The position numbers and the translations under genes were made by a program. The notes beneath the pieces were generated by a model. That model did not search any database. It was not told where the DNA came from and saw only the letters and a list, made by a program, of their open reading frames with translations. Positions 7,749-14,575 of a DNA stretch of 64,000 bases are shown piece by piece. The DNA is from Bacteroidota bacterium (GTDB lineage: Bacteria > Bacteroidota > Ignavibacteria > UBA10030 > UBA6906): positions 62,001-126,000 of the forward strand of contig JAHBUR010000011.1 in NCBI GenBank assembly GCA_019637975.1. Reading direction: 5' to 3'. Within the stretch, counting starts at the first letter, position 1. Each line of letters starts with the position of its first letter.

Positions 7749-8273
7749 TTAGCCTGCGCCTTTAAGGTGATTGTTCATAAGATAAGCAATGATTTTGCAG
7801 CGCTCAAAGGGAAGCCTCTCCCCGAAGATAATTTGATTCGATGCTCGTACTGTGGAATCAACCTCGCTTAGTTGGAGAACAACCGAACCAAGGGGTTCCT
7901 CATTCCGTCTTGGGAAAACGCCAACGACTTTGTCTATTTCGACAGAAGCAACCTTAAATCGCATCCCCAACAGAGAGACGCCAATGGTCAGCAGAGGATA
8001 GCGTAGGGCAATAGATTGACGCGCTATTGAGAAATACGTCGCGATCAAAAGCGTGGCAATCAAAAGCACTGCAAATGGCGTGACCTTCCCGACAAATTGG
8101 GAGGTGTCTTGATTCTCGTTGAGCACCAGGGCAATTCCGGCTACAAGCAAGAAGGAGCGCAACAAGATCAAAACGGACCAACTGAGCGAGTAATCTGCTT
8201 CAATAACAAATCCATCAGGGAGCGCTTTGAATCTGATTGCGTCTTCATCGAGTTCTTTGCGTGAAATATCCAT
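7749..8273 (-). CDS. Small membrane protein, unknown (PH-like C-terminal part possible)
   Basis: 174 aa from the ATG at 8273; the open frame continues upstream but the extension lies in the structured spacer. Two membrane helices occur near residues 32-48 and 63-82. The C-terminal cytosolic part (RYPLLTIGVSLLGMRFKVASVEIDKVVGV) has the look of bacterial PH-like domains found in two-helix membrane proteins, which is only a suggestion. A GTTAGGT box lies 10 nt before the start codon. No family firmly recognised. Confidence 0.62.
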   Translation of the reverse strand: MDISRKELDEDAIRFKALPDGFVIEADYSLSWSVLILLRSFLLVAGIALVLNENQDTSQFVGKVTPFAVLLIATLLIATYFSIARQSIALRYPLLTIGVSLLGMRFKVASVEIDKVVGVFPRRNEEPLGSVVLQLSEVDSTVRASNQIIFGERLPFERCKIIAYLMNNHLKGAG

Positions 8274-8285
8274 CTGTAAAGCACA

Positions 8286-8458
8286 ACCTAACGATAGGCA
8301 ACTACGTGGAGAGAGAGACTGCCGATTGTTTGTACTGCACGCAACTGTGTTTGACACCTCCATCGAGAGCTGCTGCCCCGGTCGTCGCGTTGACCACGAC
8401 TTATTGATTACGTCAATGAACAGATCTGCGGCCAATTCCGTGCAGCGAAGGGTTAGGC
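8286..8458 (-). repeat. attC-like spacer between GNAT and membrane-protein genes
   Basis: Read on the minus strand, this 173-bp segment begins with GCCTAAC, whose TAA is the stop codon of the GNAT gene, and ends with GTTAGGT ten nt before the next start. These match the RYYYAAC and GTTRRRY boxes of integron attC sites. Inner arms CTGCACG(C/G)AA (8335-8344 and 8436-8445) form a 10-bp inverted repeat with one mismatch. It also holds copy B of the 40-bp repeat. It is longer than most attC sites and its L boxes are not convincing, so it could be a degenerate site or coincidence. Confidence 0.42.
8382..8421. repeat. 40-bp dispersed repeat, copy B
   Basis: Second copy of the element at 6374-6413 (36/40 identical, same orientation). 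It contains a 5-bp stem GTCGT/ACGAC and lies inside the attC-like spacer, 109 bp upstream of the membrane-protein gene. Confidence 0.8.
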
Positions 8459-8974
8459 CGCATCGGATTCTCCAACGGGCAGCCACATATGCACCTTGGA
8501 CCTGAAGCCCTCCGGTGTAGCGATGGCCATTGGCTCGACGCCGAACTGCCGGAAGCCATAACGCTCATAAAGACCGACCGCCGGCGCATTGCCTTCCGTG
8601 ACGGTGAGTGTGACCACGCGAACCCCGGGACGAGACCCGGCTGCGGTTAGAGCGGCTTGAACAAGCATGGCTCCGGCACCTTGGCCGCGACTGGACTCGT
8701 GAACGAACATGCCGATGAGCTTGGCCTTGTGCCGTGTCTTGGGCTTGAGCTCGAACTCGACCGTTACGGTACCAACGAGTAAATTCTCGTGGAAGGCACC
8801 GAAGGCTTGGCTTTGGCCGCTTGGATCAGTAATACGATTGAGCCACCAAGAGTCCGGTTCCGCGGCGCGCTCTTCTGCGGTGGAAGTGAAAGCATCCGGG
8901 GCAGTGGCGTACGCGTGAAGCATCAACTCGCGGTAGCGCGGCAAATCCGATGCGATGAGCCGTGCAACGCGCAT
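8453..8974 (-). CDS. GNAT family N-acetyltransferase
   Basis: 173 aa, full GNAT length. Motif A, the acetyl-CoA pyrophosphate loop, is RGQGAGAML near residues 95-103, preceded by the strand LIGMFVHE. The later segment NAPAVGLYERYGFRQFG is the conserved C-terminal motif B with the helix and strand typical of RimI-like enzymes. Substrate unknown. The start codon lies 8 nt after a GTCAGGC box and the stop codon TAA sits inside GCCTAACCC. The gene is flanked on both sides by structured ~175-bp spacers, as a mobile cassette would be. Confidence 0.9.
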   Translation of the reverse strand: MRVARLIASDLPRYRELMLHAYATAPDAFTSTAEERAAEPDSWWLNRITDPSGQSQAFGAFHENLLVGTVTVEFELKPKTRHKAKLIGMFVHESSRGQGAGAMLVQAALTAAGSRPGVRVVTLTVTEGNAPAVGLYERYGFRQFGVEPMAIATPEGFRSKVHMWLPVGESDAA

Positions 8975-8982
8975 GGGGTGCG

Positions 8983-9158
8983 GCCTGACTGTTGATTATC
9001 CTGCAACCCGTTCCCGCAGCATTTCACGCTCTTACAGCGTGTTGTCTTGCAGGGATATTCCGTGCAGTGCGGAATATCTGTTACCTGATTTCATTCAGAA
9101 ATCGTTGGCGAAGATCCGCCTCAAGCGGGACTTTTTCCTTTTTTAAAAAGGGTTAGGT
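8983..9158 (-). repeat. Hairpin-dense attC-like spacer between HEPN-like and GNAT genes
   Basis: On the minus strand it starts with ACCTAAC, containing the HEPN-like gene's TAA stop, and ends with GTCAGGC before the GNAT start. Between these are at least six inverted repeats: CCTGCAA/TTGCAGG (9000-9006, 9047-9053) enclosing CACGCT/AGCGTG (9025-9041); an 8-bp perfect stem ATATTCCG/CGGAATAT (9055-9077); GATTTC/GAAATC (9087-9103); GGCG/CGCC (9107-9120); CCGC/GCGG (9116-9128). It carries no gene that I can support. Identity as an attC site is inference. Confidence 0.45.
9116..9142 (+). terminator. Possible plus-strand terminator inside spacer
   Basis: CCGC-CTCAA-GCGG followed by GACTTTTT resembles a weak rho-independent terminator on the plus strand. 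No plus-strand gene precedes it, so it may protect the island from antisense reading or be accidental. Confidence 0.3.
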
Positions 9159-9866
9159 ACCTCGCATCATGGTGTTTTTTTCGTAGACAAGCCTATCCCC
9201 TTCATACACCTTCACGGCGCTAATGGGTACGCGAACCCGATGGATCAGACCGTCAACGTACGGTTGATAGTCGGTCCCGCTTGGAAAAACCTCGGAGAGC
9301 CGTTCACTGCCCATGTGAACGTAGAAGAGCCTGATAACTTTAGGGTCATCCTCAGAGGCTCCCTGATGTATTATGGTGAGGTTGGCCCCACCCCGTTTGC
9401 CAGTGTCCCAGCCTCGATCGTCTGCATCTTGAATCCAAGCGGGAGGAGGCTGACCGACATGTTGATAGATGGCTTCCACAGCTTTACGGACGACGTCGAT
9501 TGCCTCATCGGCGATCTTGGCTTCAGGAAACAAATTCTGTTCGGATAGGAATCGGTGCACGTATCCCTTACGCTGCTTTTGTAAAGCGATAACTAGTTGC
9601 CAGATGCCGGTGCCCCATTCAAGAGGTTGGAATCCTTGTCTATTGATTGCTGTCTCCAAATTCTTTCGGAACCTGTAAGAGATCTTGGGTTCATTGAGAG
9701 CGTTCTGACAAGCAATCTCAAGAACAGTCCAGGCAGTTGCTACCGTCCACCGCACATATGCTCCCCGATCCCATTTATTGTTGGCTTGATGGGATAGAGC
9801 ACAAGCATGCAGGGCATCCGTCCACAGATGGTAGTGTGGATTCTCAACAATCTTTGGTTGATTCAT
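9153..9866 (-). CDS. HEPN-like protein of unknown function
   Basis: 237 aa from the ATG at 9866; the open frame extends upstream but past a GTTAGGC box, which argues for this start. The N-terminal ~140 residues are helical with an RxxxxH motif (RKGYVHR near residues 100-106), the arrangement of HEPN ribonuclease or nucleotidyl-handling domains. The C-terminal part is strand-rich (NLTIIHQGA, VIRLFYVHMGSE, VYEGDRLVYEK) and unrecognised. HEPN proteins often act in toxin-antitoxin or defence modules, but no partner nucleotidyltransferase is encoded next to it, so the role is open. Confidence 0.6.
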   Translation of the reverse strand: MNQPKIVENPHYHLWTDALHACALSHQANNKWDRGAYVRWTVATAWTVLEIACQNALNEPKISYRFRKNLETAINRQGFQPLEWGTGIWQLVIALQKQRKGYVHRFLSEQNLFPEAKIADEAIDVVRKAVEAIYQHVGQPPPAWIQDADDRGWDTGKRGGANLTIIHQGASEDDPKVIRLFYVHMGSERLSEVFPSGTDYQPYVDGLIHRVRVPISAVKVYEGDRLVYEKNTMMRGT

Positions 9867-9883
9867 TCTCTCGCTCTTTGAGC

Positions 9884-9890
9884 GCCTAAC
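9884..9890 (-). other. GTTAGGC box upstream of HEPN-like gene
   Basis: On the minus strand GTTAGGC lies 17 nt before the start of the HEPN-like gene and follows GGTGCTTAATCATA, similar to the L'-R' half of integron attC sites. Nearby is an imperfect palindrome CCGCATA/TATGCTGCGG with a two-base bulge. No matching RYYYAAC half was found further upstream. Confidence 0.35.
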
Positions 9891-10003
9891 TATGATTAAG
9901 CACCACACCGCAGCATATCCACGTGTATGCGGCAATACTCCACGCAAAGTAAAAATCCCACGATGCAGAAGCAAGGAGCCGTGTCCCTACGAAACAGGTA
10001 GTA

Positions 10004-10024
10004 GGGGCACGCCCCGGCGTGTCC
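10004..10024. repeat. REP-like GC-rich hairpin
   Basis: GGGGCACGCC and GGCGTGTCC form a near-perfect stem with a 2-nt loop. Short GC-rich palindromes with GTAGGGGC-type arms are common interspersed elements in environmental bacteria. Only one clear copy is in this window. It marks the right end of the accessory island, between 9866 and 10076, where I see no gene. Confidence 0.5.
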
Positions 10025-10075
10025 TGCTTGAGTAGACCACCCCAACTCTTTCATGCAGCCTCGTCCCATCATCAT

Positions 10076-11248
10076 CTACCAGTTGCCCGTCGCGCCTCCG
10101 CCGCCGAATTCTCCTCCTCCGCTTTCTTTCTTGACTGCCTGCGGCGCCGGACCGAGTGTTTGCGAGATGAGGAGTCCTTCGACGTTCACATCTTTCAGTT
10201 TCTCTTTGAGAATGTTCCGGTGCGTGAAGCCGTTCCGGTCCGTCTTCAGATATCGAATGGAGAGTGCCGCAATCACAAACAGCGCGGCTCCCGCAATCGT
10301 CAGCGCCGTTTCGGGAGGGACGACGGCATAGTAATACCGGAATGTCAACACGGAGGCAACGGCAGCAAGCAAACCCGTTCGCAGCAACAGATGGTCACGA
10401 ATCATCAGTCCCCGCACAACGTACACAACCGGCGTCAGAATGGTGAGTGCGTAGAAAAGGAATGCGAGCGGGATGTCTTTGCCCTCGGGGATCGGTGCGC
10501 CCATCAGTATCTCATTTCCTTCCCGCACGACGAAGTAGTTGCCGCCGCAATAGAATGCGACGAGCGCGAGAAGCTCGACCACGAAGAGACATTCTTTCCA
10601 CGGCTCCAAAGATTTTCGCTTTCCGTATTTTTGCACGAGAACATACGTCAGCGCCGCGGCAGCCATTGCAACGAAGGGAAGGACGGCTTTGGCAACCGGG
10701 CCCCCTTCCGCAAGCGGGACGAGAAGAACGGCGAGCGCGCAGAGATACGCCGCTGCTGTTACCAAACGATCTGCATAACGCATTGCGCCAAACATCAGGA
10801 AGGGGAGGGCAATGATCCAGGGAACCACGCCGGGCCGAGGCGCGTAGGTTGCGTCCGTGTACAGCAACACAACGCCGCCGATGGTAAGGCCCAGCGCGGC
10901 GTACAGCAATGCCTCTTCGATGCCGGCTTCGTAGAACTTCCGTTGCTTGACAACAGTCTCCATCGCCACGAACGAAAGAACTCCCGTCACGACAAAGAAG
11001 AATGCAAACGCCGAGTCCTTCGTTGGCGAGACGGCAAGGAAGATGATTCCGTACACTCCGAGAAGGGCAATACACGTGAACACAAACAGAACAATCCTGA
11101 TGAAGAGTGTAGGCGTGTAAAGCGGAGTCGTGTACGCCGTCTTAATCGCATCATATTGTGCGGTGGAGATGATGCCGCTTGAAAGCCATTGCTTTACCTC
11201 ACGGACAACCCGCAGCTTGCGGACCCACTCCATGTTGTGAATGATCAT
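10076..11248 (-). CDS. Polytopic membrane protein, DUF2157-like, with Gly-rich tail
   Basis: 390 aa from the ATG at 11248, which overlaps the upstream gene's stop by ATGA; the longer open frame to 11704 lies inside that gene and is rejected. The N-terminal ~45 residues are soluble and helical (VREVKQWLSSGIISTAQYDAIK), the DUF2157-type head, followed by roughly nine to ten membrane helices. The C-terminus ends in a Gly-rich tail GGGEFGGGGATGNW, similar to tails of TPM-domain membrane proteins. Function unknown. Translationally coupled to the next gene upstream, so the two probably form one complex. Confidence 0.78.
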   Translation of the reverse strand: MIIHNMEWVRKLRVVREVKQWLSSGIISTAQYDAIKTAYTTPLYTPTLFIRIVLFVFTCIALLGVYGIIFLAVSPTKDSAFAFFFVVTGVLSFVAMETVVKQRKFYEAGIEEALLYAALGLTIGGVVLLYTDATYAPRPGVVPWIIALPFLMFGAMRYADRLVTAAAYLCALAVLLVPLAEGGPVAKAVLPFVAMAAAALTYVLVQKYGKRKSLEPWKECLFVVELLALVAFYCGGNYFVVREGNEILMGAPIPEGKDIPLAFLFYALTILTPVVYVVRGLMIRDHLLLRTGLLAAVASVLTFRYYYAVVPPETALTIAGAALFVIAALSIRYLKTDRNGFTHRNILKEKLKDVNVEGLLISQTLGPAPQAVKKESGGGEFGGGGATGNW

Positions 11249-12198
11249 CGCCGTGCCAGGAATTTCTTGTAATGGAAAATGAAATAGATAACGGCCCCGC
11301 ACGACACAACGAAATAGAAGAAGAGACTGAATGCTTGATGAAGGAAATCCGACAACATGTACGTGAGGCCGATGTATCCGTACACGCAGGAAAGAAGGAG
11401 GAAAAGAAACGATTGCTCTTTGCGTGCGTAGAGAATCCCCGCTGTGCAGAACAGCGCGAGAAGCAAAAAGTACACGATGCTTGGATGGAGCGTGAAGACA
11501 GCAGCGAGGCAGGCGATGAAAAGAATGTTGGAACCGAGCGCCAAGGAAGTGAATGTGAAATGTCTCTTGATGCCTGCGCGGTCGAGCAGCAGCGCCGCCG
11601 CACAAACCACAATGCCGAATAACAATCCGGTGTAGATAAGTCCTTCGGAGCGGAAAATTCCCTCTTTCATCAATTCCACCGGCGAGACGGTCAGGCCGAG
11701 CCATGATGCGAGTCCGGCAATGCCTAACGAGAGAACTCCCCGATGATCAAACGAATATGCGAGAACGAGAAACGCTACCGCGGGAAGTAACGCGCTCAAC
11801 TGCCACCTTGTTCCGAAGATTTCATACTGGAATTGGATGTAGCCGACGATGATGGCGAAGAGCAGACATCCCAACAAGAGAACATACTCATACAAAGAAC
11901 CGGGGCTTTCCACTTCGCCGTTGGAGTAGGGAGGCTTTCGCTTTGCGGCGTACCCGAAACAGACGATCATCAAAAGAGTCAGCGCGCCGATGATTGCCTG
12001 ATGGCCGATCGTGTCAATGTTCTGGTAGATGATGACTCCAAGCCCGGCGGTGAAGAGCAGCACCCCGAGGTAGAGCATGCTTCTCAGCTCGTAGTAGAGG
12101 GAGAAGAGGGATTTGTCATGGATGCGCGAGAGGAACGCTTTCTGCGCGTCTGTGATGAGTCCCCCGGAATGCAGGGAGTTGAGCGTTTCCGAATTCAT
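11245..12198 (-). CDS. Polytopic membrane protein, DUF2157-like
   Basis: 317 aa. A soluble head of about 38 residues (LHSGGLITDAQKAFLSRIHDK) resembles the DUF2157 N-terminal helix pair, then about nine hydrophobic helices up to the basic end HYKKFLARR. It is first of the coupled pair (4-bp ATGA overlap with the gene ending at 10076) and shares its layout, which suggests an old duplication. No substrate-binding motif seen; function unknown. Confidence 0.78.
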   Translation of the reverse strand: MNSETLNSLHSGGLITDAQKAFLSRIHDKSLFSLYYELRSMLYLGVLLFTAGLGVIIYQNIDTIGHQAIIGALTLLMIVCFGYAAKRKPPYSNGEVESPGSLYEYVLLLGCLLFAIIVGYIQFQYEIFGTRWQLSALLPAVAFLVLAYSFDHRGVLSLGIAGLASWLGLTVSPVELMKEGIFRSEGLIYTGLLFGIVVCAAALLLDRAGIKRHFTFTSLALGSNILFIACLAAVFTLHPSIVYFLLLALFCTAGILYARKEQSFLFLLLSCVYGYIGLTYMLSDFLHQAFSLFFYFVVSCGAVIYFIFHYKKFLARR

Positions 12199-12244
12199 CT
12201 ACTCTGAAGAGGTAAAGAGAGTTTATATGAAGAACGACTTGTCC

Positions 12245-12268
12245 GGCAGCAGCCGGATTGTTGCTGCC
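12245..12268. other. Hairpin between HPF-like gene and membrane-protein gene
   Basis: GGCAGCA and TGCTGCC form a perfect 7-bp stem with a 10-nt loop. No T run follows on either strand. It lies after the HPF-like gene on the minus strand and could act as a 3' end stabiliser or weak terminator. Confidence 0.4.
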
Positions 12269-12300
12269 AGACGACATCACTCCGGCAACGCTGAACTGAT

Positions 12301-12615
12301 CTACCGCTTGGCGAGTTTCCCGAGTTTGCTGTCGATGGCGCGCTCGAGCTTGGCTGCGGCTCCGTCAATCGCCAGCTCCAACGTCGGTGCTTGATGTTTG
12401 ACTGCGATCGGCTGGAGTCCGGCGAGCCGGGCTTCCATCAAGCATCGTTTGTCGTCGCCGACGGTTTTGTGGCTGTTCTCGTCACCGAGGTGAACTTCAA
12501 CGCGGGTCACCCTCGTGCTGAAACGATCAAGCGTACTCTTGATGGTATCTTCGACAAGCTTGGTCAGTGTGATGCTGCCGTCAACGTGTCTGTCTGTATT
12601 GACCTGAATGTGCAT
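12301..12615 (-). CDS. HPF/RaiA-like ribosome-associated protein
   Basis: 104 aa from the ATG at 12615, the size of short hibernation factors. The pattern MHIQVNTDRHVDGS, VTRVEVHLGDENSHK and the C-terminal AAAKLERAIDSKLGKL helix match the S30AE/RaiA fold (beta-alpha-beta3-alpha), which sits in the ribosomal decoding cleft and stops translation during stress. It begins 37 nt after nrfH on the same strand and likely shares the nrfA promoter, which would tie ribosome protection to nitrite or anoxic growth. The longer upstream frame lies inside nrfH and is not used. Confidence 0.8.
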   Translation of the reverse strand: MHIQVNTDRHVDGSITLTKLVEDTIKSTLDRFSTRVTRVEVHLGDENSHKTVGDDKRCLMEARLAGLQPIAVKHQAPTLELAIDGAAAKLERAIDSKLGKLAKR

Positions 12616-12652
12616 TCTTTGATTTCTCCCTTGATCAATCTGATTGGAAAAT

Positions 12653-13096
12653 TCAAAACGCGTGTCCCACACCTTTGTGGCAATCGAAACAACGCATACC
12701 TGTGTCGCTGACACCGTGCGAGATGTTCGAGACGGTGCTGACATGGCATCGGATGCAGTTCGCTTCGACAGTCCGCTGTCCGATGGGGGCAAGCCGGAAA
12801 ATCTGGGGATTTTCGAACGTGAAGACATACGAATGCCGGAAGCCGTTCTCCGCCTTTACGTAGTATTTTGTGATGGGGCCGTCGGGGACGTGACAGCCGT
12901 TGCAGCTTACCGAACGATGGCTCGAAACTTCCCACGCAATGAAATTATCGCGCATCACATGGCAGTTGATGCACGCCTTCGGATCATCCATCAGATAGGA
13001 ATACCCCTTCGCGTAGTAAAAGGTGTACGCGCTCAATCCAATCACAATCCCCGGAAGAGCAATAAGCAAGAGTCCCAGAAGCCGCTTGATATTCAT
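12653..13096 (-). CDS. nrfH: Cytochrome c nitrite reductase small subunit NrfH
   Basis: 147 aa membrane-anchored tetraheme quinol oxidase. One N-terminal helix (residues ~7-26) anchors it on the periplasmic side. Four CXXCH heme sites are visible at about residues 42-46 (CINCH), 65-69 (CNGCH), 114-118 (CIRCH) and 136-140 (CFDCH). The CINCHVM site matches the NapC/NirT family first heme with Met ligand. It passes electrons from menaquinol to NrfA. It starts 6 nt after the nrfA stop; the usual gene order in other bacteria is nrfH before nrfA, so the order here is reversed. Confidence 0.95.
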   Translation of the reverse strand: MNIKRLLGLLLIALPGIVIGLSAYTFYYAKGYSYLMDDPKACINCHVMRDNFIAWEVSSHRSVSCNGCHVPDGPITKYYVKAENGFRHSYVFTFENPQIFRLAPIGQRTVEANCIRCHVSTVSNISHGVSDTGMRCFDCHKGVGHAF

Positions 13097-13102
13097 GACG
13101 CG

Positions 13103-14443
13103 TTATTCGGCTGCGTATGAAACTCGCTGCCCGCGCGTGCCGCGCGTGGCAAGTACTTTGTAGGCCTCAAGCTCGGATTGCCGCGCATAGTCGATGGCGT
13201 CCCCGAGAATTCGTGCAACCTCCTGCGAACTGTGAAATCCCATGCTGTTTTCCGCGCTGATGAAGTCCCAGCGCATTTGGGATTTCCTGTGCAACTGGCG
13301 CGCAGCCTTTAATTCTTCGTCTGTTGCTCCTGCCTGCATCGCGGCCTTGATGCCGTCAATAGCCGCAATGATGGCGATCTCAGAGCGCTGCATCAAACCG
13401 TATGTCCTGTCTTGGATTTGCAGAACACGTTCCCGCATTTCTGTTTCGCTTTGGCGGTGACACGTCAGGCAGGCGTTTGTGAGATTTCCGAGCGGACTTC
13501 GAATCCAATGATCCGTCACCTTGATGGCCCCCTCCCTCCGATACGGCATGTGGCAATCTGCGCAGCTGACGTTGGAGCGGGCGTGAATTCCAGTCGACCA
13601 GATTTCGAATTCTGGATGTTGCATCTTGATCATCGGGGCCTTCGATTCGGCGTGTGTCCAGTCGGAGAAGCCTTCCTTCTCATAGTACGCCTCGATGCTG
13701 TCGAGCACTACGCCCTTGTCCCACGGAAACGTAAGGTACTTGCCCGGTCCTTTGAAATAGTATTCAACGTGGCACTGCCCGCACACATAGCTTCGCATCT
13801 CCTGGCGGGAGGCCTTGGAGATGTCAATCCCGCGGCGCTGCATTGCTTCCTTGAATGCAATGCGAGTCACCTTCAACTCCATCGTTTTGGAATCATGACA
13901 GTCGGCACAAACCACCGAGTGCTTGAAGCCGTGTTTCTCCACCAACTCCTTTACGGGAGTCTTGTAGAACAATTCTGCACCGTACTGCTCGACGAACGCC
14001 GGCACTTGCGAGCTTTTGCACGTCATGCAGGTTCCGGGCTTCTCATCTCCGAGACGCGGCGATGCAAGCATATCCTTCAGGGCGTTCATGTGTCCGCGTT
14101 CTTCCCTGTACTCGACCGAGAAGGGGTATCCCGCAAACAGGCGGCGATAATCGGGATGCTTTTCGAGTTTAGAGAATGCTTCCGAACCGCCGTAGCGTCC
14201 CCACTTGCTGTACTCATCCATCTCGCTTGTTCGCACGGTTCGCATGTATGCCTCGTACTCCCGGGGGAAGTTCACCTTCCATGCATCGGGATCGGGTTCG
14301 CCAGGCGGAATCTCCACAATCCGCATGTAGGTGAGCCTGCCTTCCTGTTGCCGCTCAAAGATGTTGATCAAGAGTGCTGCAACGAGAATCGTGACAAGTA
14401 TGCTTCCGCCGAATGTGAGCCAGCGTTTTGTACGAGTGTTCAT
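13103..14443 (-). CDS. nrfA: Ammonia-forming cytochrome c nitrite reductase NrfA
   Basis: 446 aa periplasmic pentaheme enzyme reducing nitrite to ammonium with six electrons. The active-site heme has the special CXXCK motif (CMTCK, 139-143); the others are CXXCH at 179-183, 221-225, 294-298 and 325-329. The catalytic surroundings are present: VEYYF and KMQHPEFE around the calcium site and ENSMGFHS near the C-terminal end. An uncleaved or cleaved N-terminal helix lies at residues ~10-28. It leads an operon with nrfH and an HPF-like gene and has a near-consensus promoter at 14500-14528. Confidence 0.97.
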   Translation of the reverse strand: MNTRTKRWLTFGGSILVTILVAALLINIFERQQEGRLTYMRIVEIPPGEPDPDAWKVNFPREYEAYMRTVRTSEMDEYSKWGRYGGSEAFSKLEKHPDYRRLFAGYPFSVEYREERGHMNALKDMLASPRLGDEKPGTCMTCKSSQVPAFVEQYGAELFYKTPVKELVEKHGFKHSVVCADCHDSKTMELKVTRIAFKEAMQRRGIDISKASRQEMRSYVCGQCHVEYYFKGPGKYLTFPWDKGVVLDSIEAYYEKEGFSDWTHAESKAPMIKMQHPEFEIWSTGIHARSNVSCADCHMPYRREGAIKVTDHWIRSPLGNLTNACLTCHRQSETEMRERVLQIQDRTYGLMQRSEIAIIAAIDGIKAAMQAGATDEELKAARQLHRKSQMRWDFISAENSMGFHSSQEVARILGDAIDYARQSELEAYKVLATRGTRGQRVSYAAE

Positions 14444-14499
14444 GGGAGCCTCTTGAAAAAGAAGGGATTAGTAGAATCGATGGAAATGTAGCCACTGAA

Positions 14500-14528
14500 A
14501 TTATAGCCAATCGGCTTGGAATTATCAA
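14500..14528 (-). promoter_or_regulatory. Promoter of nrfA-nrfH operon
   Basis: TTGATA and TATAAT separated by 17 bp on the minus strand, the closest to consensus in the window. Predicted start near 14493 gives a leader of about 50 nt. The -35 lies in a small palindrome GCTTG-N7-CAAGC that could be a regulator site. Confidence 0.75.
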
Positions 14529-14575
14529 GCGAATGCCGTGATTGCACTACAATTTTACAGCGGATAATCAACAAG

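Noticed and set aside
8274-8486. Upstream extension of the 174-aa membrane protein
   Set aside because: It would cross the GTTAGGT box, the 40-bp repeat and the attC-like spacer; residues there look random.
10019-11182. 387-codon plus-strand open frame
   Set aside because: Composition rich in Arg, Cys and His, no family match, antisense to a well-behaved membrane-protein gene.
12616-12828. N-terminal extension of the HPF-like gene
   Set aside because: This in-frame stretch lies inside nrfH coding sequence and lacks any S30AE homology; the ATG at 12615 fits the family.
13412-14491. 359-codon plus-strand open frame
   Set aside because: Antisense to nrfA, including its heme motifs, and to the nrfA promoter.
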